Origin: Epiperipatus broadwayi
Lineage: Eukaryota; Onychophora; Udeonychophora; Euonychophora; Peripatidae
Assembly: GCA_028023455.1 (NCBI GenBank)
Contig: JAQFVV010012405.1
Location: 3,723,149 to 3,787,148, forward strand
Reading direction: 5' to 3'
DNA: 64,000 bases
In this document: positions 1 through 9,632 of the stretch, piece by piece
Layout of the letters: every line of letters starts with the position of its first letter
How positions within the stretch are numbered: the stretch's first letter is position 1
Notes under the pieces: generated by a model
What the model was told of the DNA's origin: nothing
Databases searched by the model: none
The model's input: only the letters and a program-made list of their open reading frames with translations
Program-made: the position numbers and the translations under genes

Positions 1-194
1 GCATCCATTGATTGCCCTTGTTAGCACAAGATGGCACTACTATATGGAGAGTGTTGTTTTGATTTGAATTGTTTAATAACAACAAAACCTACAATATATG
101 GGTGAAAGAATAAAATATTCTTTAAATAGCCAGAGCAGCACAAAACTTTCTCAACGGTCTTTCAAAAAGAAATAGTGAAAAAAAAAATACTTAT
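1..194. other. AT-rich sequence, no gene seen
   Basis: Nothing recognisable before the LINE fragment that starts near 195. Confidence 0.5.
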
Positions 195-480
195 CAGGCA
201 AAGTTATATACCAAATATCTAAATGATAAAGATGTACCAGATGATTGGAAGAATGCAGTATTAATATTAATATTTAAAAATGGTGATAAAGAAGATATTA
301 GAAATTACAGACCTATCAACCTTTTATCAGTTTTATACAATATTTTTACCAAGATAATTACAACTCGTCTACAGAGAACATTGGATTTCCACCAACCAAT
401 AGAACAACCTGGATTTAAAAGTGGTTTTAGTACATTAGATCATATCCAGGTATTGAGAGAAGTTATAGAAAGGGCAAATA

Positions 481-826
481 CTTATATAAAGCTAAAGCTT
501 TAGTACATGCGCCTTTAGTGCTTAATTTTAGCAAGAGACCTCTACAAATCATAACACAAGATTCGACTTTATAAAGATAAGAGGGACCCCTCTTATCTCT
601 AACCTATTTGTTTTAATTATATAGGCAAATCTAAAGCATTTTGATTTGGGAGCATGAAGCTAATAAATTCTTCACTGATTAAGTCCACTATTTCTATTAA
701 ACATTAACATTCGCGAAATCTTTCGATTTACGAGTCAATATTCAGATATTAAATTTAGAAATATTTTGAATCAATTTAAAGTTATAAATATTAATTCTTA
801 TTAAGCACAATGTCAGCATGTAATAC
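481..826. mobile_element. Small inverted-repeat insertion (MITE-like) inside LINE copy A
   Basis: The RT sequence breaks after AGGGCAAATA (about 480) and resumes at AATATGAGTTGCC (about 828); copy B is continuous here. The insert has imperfect inverted termini (ACATGCGCCTTTAGTGCTTAAT near its left end, ATTAAGCACAATGTCAGCATGT at its right end). AATACT at both junctions is a possible target-site duplication. An inner hairpin, GATAAGAGGG / CCCCTCTTATC, lies near 566-590. No coding capacity. Confidence 0.55.
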
Positions 827-1136
827 TGAATATGAGTTGCCATTATGTTTTGGATTTGCAGATTATGAGAAGGCATTTGAGTCTATAAACATTTTTTCAG
901 TGATTAAAGCATTGGATCATCAAGGTATAGATTCAGGATATTGTCATATTTTAAAGAATATTTATAAAAATGCAACAGCAACAATTAGATTACATAATGA
1001 TGCTAGGAAAGTGAACATTGAGAAGATTGTAAGATGGGGTGACTCCATATCTCCAAAACTTTTTACAGCACTGCTGCAAGAAGTATTTTGTGGATTAAAA
1101 TGGGAAACTAAAGGAGTGAAAATAAATAGAGATTAA
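810..1136 (+). pseudogene. RT palm fragment of LINE copy A
   Basis: Encodes the part of a LINE RT holding motif A (FADYEKAFESI, with the metal-binding Asp) and motif B (around WGDSISPKLF). In the paralogous copy at 23749-24195 the motif B region reads GIRKGDSISPKRF, so this copy has drifted. The first few codons come from the inserted element, so the apparent ATG is not an original start. The frame stops right before the FADD catalytic box, which is still present downstream at about 1150-1165. This is a pseudogene. Confidence 0.75.
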
Positions 1137-1202
1137 TTAAGTCATTTAGATTTTGCAGATGATGTAGTTGTTTTTGCAAATAATGCTTTAGAACTTCAGG
1201 AA

Positions 1203-1619
1203 ATGTTGCAGGAGTTATCAGATGAAAGTAGAAAAGTAGGACTAAAGACAAATGTTAAAAAGACTAAAGTAATGTTTAATGGATTTTCTCAAAATATAAA
1301 AATAAAGATTGATTATATAGAGTTAGAAGAAGTTAATAGCTGCAAATATCTTGGTCAGATTATTAATACAGATGGAAATATAATGGATGAAATTAATCAA
1401 AGAATTAAATTTGGTTGGAGTGCTTTTGGTAGAAATAACTTGATACTAAAAGGAAATATGCCTATGAGTTTGAAAAGGAAAGTTTTTAATAAATATGTTT
1501 TACCAGTTCTTACTTATGGATCTGAGACTTGTACACTTAATAGAAGAGCAATACAGAAACTTCAGACCATTCAAAGAAGTATGGAGAGATGCATGTTGGG
1601 AGTAACAAGAAGAGATTGA
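1203..1619 (+). pseudogene. RT thumb and C-terminal fragment of LINE copy A
   Basis: Continuation of the same RT after the FADD box. It contains NVKKTKVMFN, YLGQIINTDG and VLPVLTYGSETCTLN, the conserved C-terminal blocks of RTE-like RTs, and ends near RSMERCMLGVTRRD. Decayed sequence after the stop (1620-1900) still matches the family C-terminal region (LKWSWAEYIV, RPRKRPHVRW in other frames). The Cys in SETCTLN replaces the Trp seen in the copy at about 24430. Confidence 0.75.
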
Positions 1620-1928
1620 AAATGTAATATATGAGTAAGAAAACAAACAGTTGTTACTGATCTCATTGAAAAAATTAAAAGACTGAAGTGGAGTTGGGCT
1701 GAATATATTGTTAGAAGAAATGATAATAGATGGAAAATTGAAATCTTAAACTGGATTCCAAGAGATTGTAAAAGACCCAGAAAGAGACCACATGTGAGAT
1801 GGATGGATGAAATAAGAAAGTGTGCAAGGTTGATGTGGAGAAGAGAAGCAAAATCAAAGAAGATGGATTGAACTTGGAGAAACTTTCATCCTGCAGTGTA
1901 TTAATAATGTTTTGATGATGATGATGAT

Positions 1929-2279
1929 CAGACAGGCGGTGAAAATATTAGCAGGTTTTTATTTTTATTTATTATCTAATTGCAAATATCTCAATACCCT
2001 TTTACCAACCAATATTGGATAACTGGCATATCTCTTCTCAGTTGGATTCTTAATGGAAAAGTATTTTGTTTGCTTAGAACAGACTATGAAGTAAAAGTGA
2101 AGTGTTTTCCTGAAAGTTTGTGATGATGGTATTTTAATTGTATTTATATATTTGGACTAAGAAAAAGATTAAATAGTGATAATAGCTTACAAACCAGAAC
2201 AATTCTTCCTATTGATAGTATAATGGAACTAATAACATTCAGCATAACAACAACATATTTTCAATACAACACAGAATCC
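1929..2279. other. AT-rich spacer with a SINE-X tail fragment
   Basis: No gene. The stretch 2101-2156 matches the tail of repeat family X (GAAAGTTTGTGATGATGG...) that recurs near 12350, 12900, 13310 and 59290. Confidence 0.5.
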
Positions 2280-3300
2280 TTTCCAACAAAATCTATGAAT
2301 GATTATGGGCTCATCACTGTCAGCCCTGAATAGCAATATTTATATGGAAGAACTTGAAACTACAGCTATAAAGATTACCCCATATCTATCTAAAGTTTGG
2401 CTTTGCTATGTTGATGGTACATTTGTTATATGGCCACATAATGGAGCACTACTATAAACTTTTTGGAAACACATCAATAATGTATCCCCTTCAATTAAAT
2501 TCACAATAGGGTCAGAACAAGAACAAAAATTGGCATTTTTAGATGTACTTATGAAAAGACTCCCTCATAGCAAAATCAAAACTGCAGCTTACAGACAACC
2601 TATACATACAAGGCAATAGTTAGCATACACATCCTATCACATAGAAACACAAAATGTGGAGGTATACTATCATTTTGAAACAGAGCAAAAAAAAAAAGTT
2701 TGTTCAGAAACTAACCATTTGAAAAAGAAAATATCTATATTGGACAAATTCTTATGGAAAATGGTTATCCCTTCAACTGTTACTAAGAAAACCTTAAATA
2801 GACAACAAAAGGAACTATCAAAAGAAAAAACAATTATTGATACTATAGTGTATCCATACATACCAAAAACAGCAGACAAAGTAAGGAATATCTGCAATTA
2901 GTATAACATGAGAACAGCTTTCCAAAGCTATACTACATTATGAGGAATTCTAATATCTACAAATCCTAAACTTGAAATGATGAAAAGCCAAAACTGCATT
3001 TATAAAACATCATGTGACTGTGGAGATGTGTATTGGAAAGACCAGCTTTTACATTAAAAAAGCAATTGTAAGAGTACAAATGGATGAAAGGAAGAGAAAA
3101 AAATGGATATGTCTAAAGTAACAGGCCATGTCTGGACCAATGAACATATGTTCAATTGGGAAAATACAAAATATTAGAATGAAAAAGGTGCAAAGAAGAA
3201 AATTCAATGGTGAATAACTCTTTATGTCAACCTAGTGTGACTATACCTAATGTATGGAAAACACTAATCAATTTTATTCTTAGGAAAAAGTGGAGATGAA
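2280..3300 (+). pseudogene. Penelope-like element PLE-2 remnant (RT C-terminal part plus GIY-YIG)
   Basis: Translated piecewise, this stretch gives landmarks of a PLE polyprotein. A segment near 2320-2380 resembles NIYMEELETTAI. The RT motif C region reads VWLCYVDGTFVIWPHN, where PLEs carry YVDD, so the second catalytic Asp is Gly here. It is followed by SIKFTIGSEQ, LAFLDVLMKR and a degenerate YRQP.HT segment. A long basic linker lies at 2656-2901. A GIY-YIG start (CIYKTSCDCGDVYW) lies at about 2995-3035. Several frameshifts make it dead. It is a different family from PLE-1 at 3803-6995. Confidence 0.7.
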
Positions 3301-3344
3301 CCTCATAGATAGGTATCTAAAATTTTCTACTGACTGTGACTTTT

Positions 3345-3480
3345 GGAAGGTTGGCTCAGTTGGTTACACTGTTATATTAAAATTCAATATTCAAGAATCT
3401 AAGCATCATGATTTGACTCCCATGCTAATACTGTCAATGGTCAGACCAGCACTACCTGAAGAAGAGAGGAGAATAAAAAT
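3345..3480 (+). mobile_element. tRNA-derived SINE, family X, copy X1 (head)
   Basis: Contains a good RNA polymerase III A box (TGGCTCAGTTGG at about 3352-3363) and a B-box-like segment (GATTTGACTCCC at about 3410-3421) at tRNA-like spacing. It is followed by a body (GCTAATACTGTCAATGGTCAG...CCTGAAGAAGAGAGG) shared with the copies at 12345-12622 and 12640-12920. Truncated after about 3480. A short open frame through it (3290-3547) has no protein signature. Confidence 0.65.
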
Positions 3481-3728
3481 AGTCCAATATATAAATAAAA
3501 CTAAGACTAAAAGTGGCTTTAAAAATTTGGTCATATTTATTAAGTAAATAAAAATACTGATATTATAATGAATATATATATTTAAAAATATTTATTTTAA
3601 TGTTGTGCCTACTTTTATATTTATTTTATTAATAATAACAGGTGCATAGAAATATACTCAAAATATTTATTCTTAAATTTATATATATATATTAATGTGA
3701 AAAATTATATATATATATATATATAAAG

Positions 3729-3730
<2 letters not shown>

Positions 3731-3783
<53 letters not shown>

Positions 3784-3804
3784 AAATTATATATATATAT
3801 ATAT
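3731..3804. repeat. (TA)n microsatellites at the left edge of PLE-1
   Basis: Two long TA runs (about 3731-3773 and 3788-3804) border the minus-strand arm of the Penelope-like element. 3548-3730 is also AT-rich with no gene. Confidence 0.9.
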
Positions 3805-3901
3805 AAAAGCAAAACTGTCTAACACTATACTAGCAAAAATAAAAATGCAAAACCATAAAACAATACAATACTACATTAAATTTTAAAATTTTTACCAAAA
3901 T

Positions 3902-3965
3902 CCTTACACAACCATGGTTTCATCTACTACAAATAGACCTTCTCAAGTGAAAATCAATCTAAAGG
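3902..3965 (-). ncRNA. Hammerhead-like motif, PLE-1 left arm
   Basis: Reverse-complement copy of the motif at 6874-6937, with the same core and stems. Confidence 0.4.
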
Positions 3966-4008
3966 AAAACATATATATATATATACAAACAAACCTTCCC
4001 ATAATTCA

Positions 4009-4665
4009 CTACAAACTCCACCTTTCCTTAATATCAAAAGAAGTCTTCATGAGATTGATAGCCTCAGAATCAAAGAGTTTTATCATCAAAGTCTCCTTTA
4101 TTCTTCTTTTTAACTCATTCTCTTCATAAAAAATAACCGAAGCATTGTTAAACAATATTCTATGACCTGTATTCAATTCATGAATATATAAAGCTGAGTT
4201 AAGATACCTATGTTTAACCCTACTTAAATGAACCTTAACCCTTTCATTAAGGCTAAATTTACTCTGACCTACATAAAATTTACCACAACTACATGGAATT
4301 TTATAAACAATACCAGGAATAGACCTACTATCAATAGACTGCTTTGAACCATTAATTAATGAATTCAAATCAGAACCTTTCCTCCATGCAACCTTCATTC
4401 CACCTAACAAATGACTATTCCTATAAACCAAATTATAAATTGATGCTTTAAATGGTAAAGACATATAATCATCACCATTACCAACAAAATTCTTATCATC
4501 CAAATCACGACTATAAACATTATTATTAAATACCACTTTTTTAATAAAATCATGACTATAACCCAATTCTACATATTCAGCAGCAAATTGACTTCTTTGA
4601 ATATCAGCATCATTATTAAAATTATTAAGCCTTCTATTCCGACAACAAAAATTCAACAAAGACAT
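4009..4665 (-). pseudogene. GIY-YIG endonuclease half of PLE-1, left inverted arm
   Basis: A 218-codon open frame with no RT in front of it, hence a partial copy. Residues about 117-140 read SIPGIVYKIPCSCGKFYVGQ, the GIY...YVG core of the GIY-YIG nuclease fold with an adjoining Cys pair as in PLE endonucleases. HELNTGH and the ELKRRIKETLMIKL helix follow. The endonuclease would nick target DNA for reverse transcription. The Met start is only where the arm meets the palindrome centre. It is intact as a frame but lacks the polyprotein context needed to work in cis. Confidence 0.8.
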
Positions 4666-4680
4666 TTTTTTATGCAGATT

Positions 4681-5246
4681 ATGAGTAGTTTATCTAATTT
4701 AATTGATAGTTATAAAATGTTTAGAAGAAAGTTGGATTTTAGAAGGAATTTTATTATTCTGTTTTAAATTCTTTTTTAAAGTGGTTTAGGAGTAAGTGTG
4801 AAATCACTTATAATAATAAGTATTTCAAGAAATTTAAATGGTTGATTGGAAAGGCTGCAAATAAAAGTTTTGTGTTAGGAAAAGAGTTTAGATTTGGGTT
4901 TTATAAAAATAGGCCTGATGCTTCATCTGTTTTAAATTTGTCATATTATGTTTTGAATGTATCTAATTTGGCTATTTTAGCTAAGGGTCCTGGCTTTGTT
5001 CCATTTGCTAATAAACATTTAGTTTTTGATTTTGTTTCTGCCATTGAAAGTAATAGTAATATTTCTGATGAAAATAAAATGTCTTTACAGGTTATTTTGA
5101 ATAGTCAATTACTTAATAGAGAAAAATTTGTTTTTGCCCCTAAGGAAATTAGTTTTGTTAAAAAAAGATTGAAAGCCCATGATGTAGTTTTGTTAAAAGA
5201 AGATAAAGGTGGCCAGTTTGTATTGTTAAATAATATTGTTTTTTAA
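4681..5246 (+). pseudogene. N-terminal region of PLE-1 polyprotein
   Basis: Starts at an ATG near 4681 (MSSLSNLIDSYKMFRRKL). The frame is lost near 4765 and continues as a 134-codon frame from 4842, with LAILAKGPGFVPFANKH (compare the block before the RT in other PLEs) and VLLKEDKGGQFVLLN just before the RT core. It closes at 5246 in a T-rich run where the next frame has already opened at 5236, so one small indel in a homopolymer separates it from the RT segment. The indel may be real decay or sequencing error. Together with 5236-6830 this was one polyprotein. Confidence 0.65.
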
Positions 5247-6111
5247 AAGTAAAGTTTCTTTAGAATTAAATAATGGAAAATATGCTATTTTAGATTCTGA
5301 TCCTGGTAAAAAAATAAAATCTAAATTAATTAAGATTATGAAAGTTATGGAAAATAAAAAGATTTTTGATAGAGCTACTTATTTAAATTGTTACCCTAGT
5401 GATTTTGTGGCTCCAAAGGTTTTCTTTAATTTGAAGTCTCATAAAGATAATTTTCCTTTGAGATGTATTTTTGATTTTACAGGAGGAATTGTTGATAAAA
5501 TATCAAAATTTATTATAAGATATTTTAAGGATTATATAAAATTGGGTCAATTTTGTGTTTCTTCTTCTTTTGAGGCTTTTAAGAAAATAAATGGTTTTGT
5601 TTTGGATGATGATTGTGTTTTTGGTAGTTTAGACATTGAAAATATGTATCAATTGGTTAATAGATTAAAAAGTATTGATGTTTTTCTTTCAATTTTAAAA
5701 AAATTAGAATGTTTTTCTGCAGATAAGATTAAGGTTTTTCATGATTTGCTTTTGCTGTTAGAGGATTCAATGTATTTTATGTCTAATGATGTGTTTTATA
5801 AGATTAGAGAAGGTTGGGTTATTGGTTATGTCATTTCTCCATTGATGTGTGCTGTCTATATTGATTATTTGGAGTGTAGTATTATTAATATGTTTTCATG
5901 TTCTATTAAATTATTTGTTAGGTATGTTGATGATTGTTTGTTTGTTATTCAGAAAGAGAAATTAGAAGAGTTTTTATGTGCATTGAATGGTTTTGATTCT
6001 AGTATTAAGTTTACAATTGAGGGGGGTGGTTTTGATTTTGTAAAATTAAAGTTTTTAGATTTAAATGTTGAGAAGGTTAATGACGTTTTGTACACGACGC
6101 TCTTCCGATAA
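5236..6111 (+). pseudogene. Reverse transcriptase domain of PLE-1
   Basis: 291 codons covering nearly the whole PLE RT. Visible motifs in order: PKVFFNLKSHKD and PLRCIFDFTGG, then motif A FGSLDIENMYQ (catalytic Asp near residue 132), motif B EGWVIGYVISPLMCAVY (about 192-208), motif C LFVRYVDDCLFVI (about 226-238, both catalytic Asp present) and KLKFLDLNV (about 270-278). Catalytic residues are intact. The frame ends at 6111, immediately after a segment identical to an Illumina adapter, so the break may be an assembly error. In life the RT is continuous with the GIY-YIG domain at 6123-6830. Confidence 0.85.
6091..6109 (+). other. 19-base match to the Illumina read-1 sequencing adapter
   Basis: TACACGACGCTCTTCCGAT is identical to 19 consecutive bases of the TruSeq read-1 adapter. 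It is GC-rich inside a very AT-rich coding region. The PLE-1 frame is lost within a few bases of its 3' end. Likely adapter sequence that entered the assembly. Confidence 0.85.
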
Positions 6112-6122
6112 AACCTAAAAAT

Positions 6123-6830
6123 TTGAGAAATATGATTAGGCCTGATAGTTATCAGCCTTTTATACATAAAAAAATGTCTTTGTTGAATTTTTGTTGTCGG
6201 AATAGAAGGCTTAATAATTTTAATAATGATGCTGATATTCAAAGAAGTCAATTTGCTGCTGAATATGTAGAATTGGGTTATAATCATGATTTTATTAAAA
6301 AAGTGGTATTTAATAATAATGTTTATAGTCGTGATTTGGATGATAAGAATTTTGTTGGTAAGGATGATGATTATATGTCTTTACCATTTAAAGCATCAAT
6401 TTATAATTTGGTTTATAGGAATAGTCATTTGTTAGGTGGAATGAAGGTTGCATGGAGGAAAGGTTCTGATTTGAATTCATTACTTAATGGTTCAAAGCAG
6501 TCTATTGATAGTAGGTCTATTCCTGGTATTGTTTATAAAATTCCATGTAGTTGTGGTAAATTTTATGTAGGTCAGAGTAAATTTAGCCTTAATGAAAGGG
6601 TTAAGGTTCATATAAGTAGGGTTAAACATAGGTATCTTAACTCAGCTTTATATATTCATGAATTGAATACAGGTCATAGAATATTGTTTAACAATGCTTC
6701 GGTTATTTTTTATGAAAAGAATGAGTTAAAAAGAAGAATAAAGGAGACTTTGATGATAAAACTCTTTGATTCTGAGGCTATCAATCTCATGAAGACTTCT
6801 TTTGATATTAAGGGAAGGTGGAATTTGTAG
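6123..6830 (+). pseudogene. GIY-YIG endonuclease domain of PLE-1, right arm
   Basis: 235 codons, the C-terminal part of the PLE-1 polyprotein. It opens with RPDSYQPFIHKKMSLLNF, the PLE segment that follows the RT, then has the linker (NNDADIQRSQF) and the GIY-YIG core GIVYKIPCSCGKFYVGQSK at about residues 138-156. The helix ELKRRIKETLMIKLF follows. It ends near MKTSFDIKGRWNL, a normal C-terminus for this family. It is separated from the RT frame at 6111 by a 1-2 base frame change at the adapter match. If that change is artificial, this is the intact 3' half of a functional element. Confidence 0.85.
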
Positions 6831-6873
6831 TGAATTATGGGAAGGTTTGTTTGTGTATATATATATATGTTTT

Positions 6874-6937
6874 CCTTTAGATTGATTTTCACTTGAGAAG
6901 GTCTATTTGTAGTAGATGAAACCATGGTTGTGTAAGG
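6874..6937 (+). ncRNA. Hammerhead-ribozyme-like motif in PLE-1 3' UTR (right arm)
   Basis: Possible type I fold. Stem I: CAC 6890-6892 pairs with GTG 6930-6932, and CCTT..A near 6874 pairs with TAAGG 6933-6937 across an internal loop. Core strand TTGAGAA 6893-6899 stands in place of CUGANGA. Stem II: TCTA 6902-6905 pairs with TAGA 6913-6916. GAA 6918-6920. Stem III: ACC pairs with GGT 6926-6928, with the cleavage-site base T6929. It differs from consensus at C3 (U) and G8 (A), positions that normally pair. Activity is unproven. Confidence 0.4.
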
Positions 6938-6989
6938 ATTTTGGTAAAAATTTTAAAATTTAATCTAGTATTGTATTGTTTTATGGTTT

Positions 6990-6992
<3 letters not shown>

Positions 6993-7023
<31 letters not shown>
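6993..7023. repeat. (TA)n tract at the right edge of PLE-1
   Basis: The element's plus-strand 3' end (TTATGGTTTTGC) runs directly into AT repeats. Confidence 0.9.
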
Positions 7024-7027
<4 letters not shown>

Positions 7028-8068
7028 TGTTATTGTTTATTGCATGTAAACACACACACATATTGAATACTTCATAATAAAAAAACAATGATGCTTTATT
7101 AATAAACAATCAATATATTTAAAAAGTTTTTCTAAAAACCTAGTTAATAGTGAAAAATGTAGAATTGGAGGTCCTCAAAGTATTGGATGCTATCTTAAAT
7201 TAATAACTAAATTTGAAAAGTTATAAAATCATGTTGTTTTAAAAAATACGAGATTATATGATTTTTGATAATACTTTTATCATTCATAGAATATAACTGA
7301 GTAAAATTAAGGTTTCTTCTATTAAGCATTGATTGAATATTATAAAAACAGGTGAATTCATTATAGTAACAAAAGTAGATGAACAAATGCTAAGGATAAA
7401 TTTGAGATAAAATGATAACCTGTTTAATATTAAGATTTTAGTATAAACATTCCTTAATAGAGTTTTGAAAAGAGTTGGGTTTCTTTGTTGAAAAAAAAAA
7501 AAGCAGTCATAGTTATTTGAATTAATAAAAAATAACTTTTTAGTTATAGATAGAGAAACACTAGAAAAGTCGACAATAAACAGGACATATCATAGTAAAA
7601 TAAGTTTTTTTTTTTTCTCAAAATAAAAGTAATATCTTGGATATGGTAATATATAATTCTACAAACTATTCAGTAGTCAACAATAACTAGCAAAAAAACC
7701 TACAAAGGAATATTTATATTTCTAAAATAACAGAAATATATATATATATCTTGGTTTAACCTCAGTATTTTCACATGATACTCCCGTAGATATATATTAT
7801 AATGTTAGCATTATATGTACTAATAATCGATTAGAGGAGTAGAATAGTACCCCCCCTCCCTGCAGAAGATTGTATGCGTGGCATATCTGAAGTTATTGTA
7901 ATCAAAGAAACAGTAGAATAGGACCCACCCCATCTCCAAAGAAATTGCATGAGTAGGCATATCTAGTAATTGTTGTTTTAATATAATAACTCAAATCGTG
8001 AATTATTATTATAGAATGAAAAAACTGTGACACTGATAAAAATATTTGATTTAAAAAATTGAGTGAGT

Positions 8069-8099
<31 letters not shown>

Positions 8100-8130
8100 A
8101 TAAATAATCATAATTTTAAATATCTATAAT
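7024..8130. other. AT-rich spacer with a small tandem duplication
   Basis: No gene. About 7840-7900 and 7912-7972 are diverged direct copies (both have GTAGAATAG, a C-rich patch and GGCATATCT) with a period near 72 bases. A (CA)n(TA)n tract lies at 8070-8098. Confidence 0.5.
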
Positions 8131-8330
8131 TGAAATGAAAGTAACTACTCTCACTGAGTAATGCAACGTCAATAACTATGAAAAGACAGAATGATATTTC
8201 AATCTATTTAACTCTGCTGTGATAAAAGTTTAGTTTTTATATACAGGATAAATTTTGTCTATTATTTTAATTTATGTTCAGACTAATTTTTGACATTACA
8301 TAATTCAGTGGGAGGTAGTTACTTCCATTT

Positions 8331-8332
<2 letters not shown>
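8131..8332. repeat. Foldback element, about 200 bp
   Basis: Left arm from TGAAATGAAAGTAACTACTC pairs imperfectly with the right arm ending GGTAGTTACTTCCATTTCA; each arm is about 45 bases. Confidence 0.55.

Positions 8333-8336
<4 letters not shown>

Positions 8337-8394
<58 letters not shown>
8337..8394. repeat. (TA)n microsatellite
   Basis: About 58 bases of uninterrupted TA. Confidence 0.95.
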
Positions 8395-8396
<2 letters not shown>

Positions 8397-8399
8397 GGG

Positions 8400-9387
8400 A
8401 AAAGTAGGACAGCATTTACTCTAACTTACACTAGAACAAGAGTCAGCAACCTAGGACATAGATGCCAAGCATGGCGTGCAGAATGATTATCAATGGCACT
8501 CTGATTGAACTGAAATAATAAAAAATTATATTTAAATTACAGTGCATGCATTTGAGCTATCACCAACATTTTGAATTTGTAACTCACATGTAAATGGAAA
8601 CCATGATTCAGTTTAATATGTTAACTATCTTATACAATAAATGTACATTCAATCTTTGCTATTTTTAATAAAGGTAAGTGCTAAGTGGAATGAAAATTTT
8701 TTTTTTTTCCCAGTGAGGATTAATTTTGCCTAGATTTCTTTTTTGATGGCCAATTGATCTTTGATGCTTTTGCATGCAAATTGTGTGTTTAGAATAAATT
8801 TATATTCAGACAGAATATTATATTGATTAATTCATTTGAAAAACTTCTATTTACAATTATATAATAATATCCTTTAAGTTTTATATGTTTACATGGAAAA
8901 AAGTTTACAATTTTTAAGTCAGGTTAATGCATAAACAAAGTTTGCAAATACACGATACTTGGTAGCATTGTTCGGATCTCAAAAAAGTTAAAAATCATTG
9001 CTTTTTACTTTTAAATATCTAATGTGTAATTTCTCAAAGAGAAAAATTCCAGATGTCTATAGTCTTAAAGAAAAGAAGATTATATAAAAACTTCCAATTT
9101 TGTATTACAAAAATTAGTTTCTTTGCTAGAAAAATACTTGTTTTATTTAGCCAGAGTTAATTAATCAGCATTTTAAATTAAATCATTGAGAGTTAAATAT
9201 GTTTTGCCTATTCTGAACCACTGTATATTAATTGGCAATTTTATAAACAATACACATTTTAAGTGCCAACAAAATGAATTTTCTCCATGCCAAAAAAATT
9301 TTTAAGCATGTCTTTTGAATACAATATAATTTAACAAAAAATACTTTTCACATATGAACCAATGTATTTTAAAATATTGAATGATCA
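8400..9387. other. AT-rich spacer, possible hAT-like fragment near 8440-8510
   Basis: No gene. GTCAGCAACCTAGG and GCCAAGCATGGCGTGCAG resemble terminal sequence of some hAT-family elements; this is weak. Confidence 0.3.
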
Positions 9388-9468
9388 ATAGTATAAGATC
9401 TGATTATAATGAGCTTCAAAACTATATAATTTTGAAGCCCATTATAACTGGACCAATTTTGATACTAT
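9388..9468. repeat. Short foldback hairpin
   Basis: ATAGTATAAGATCTGATTAT... pairs with ...ACCAATTTTGATACTAT through inner arms TTATAATGAGCTTCAAAA and ATTTTGAAGCCCATTATAA. Confidence 0.55.
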
Positions 9469-9632
9469 ATATAATAAGATTGGTAGATTCATTTCAGTAT
9501 GTGGAATAACATTGTAACATAGATTCAGGACAACATCACTAAAAGAATGTCAACTCCTGCACCAAAACATTTTTCTAGTTACTTGAAAAGTTTTGAAAAT
9601 TTAACCCTAATTTTCTGTTATGATTAATCATT

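Larger units (their letters stand above)
195..1928 (+). mobile_element. RTE-type LINE copy A, 5'-truncated and decayed
   Basis: A non-LTR retrotransposon fragment that aligns by eye with the longer copy at 22030-24830. It starts inside the reverse transcriptase (RT) domain (motif around YRPINLLSVLY) and runs through the catalytic region to a short GAT-repeat tail at about 1905-1928, the kind of simple-repeat 3' end found in RTE elements. Stop codons and frameshifts break the frame, for example the stop just before LSHLDFADD at 1134-1136. An unrelated insertion splits it at about 481-826. The clade call rests on protein resemblance only; no tree was built. Confidence 0.8.
3803..6995 (+). mobile_element. 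Penelope-like element PLE-1, inverted-terminal form
   Basis: A composite of a minus-strand copy of the element's 3' end (about 3803-4672) directly abutting a plus-strand body (about 4673-6990). The body carries an N-terminal region, RT, GIY-YIG endonuclease and 3' UTR. Inverted or tandem partial copies at the ends (pseudo-LTRs) are typical of Penelope-like elements. The arms are close but not identical: the two GIY-YIG translations differ at a handful of residues, such as GYSHD against GYNHD. Both outer ends lie in TA repeats. The 3' UTR holds an internal (AT)n tract and a hammerhead-like motif. The RT-less palindrome at 20036-21180 is a second copy. Confidence 0.85.
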
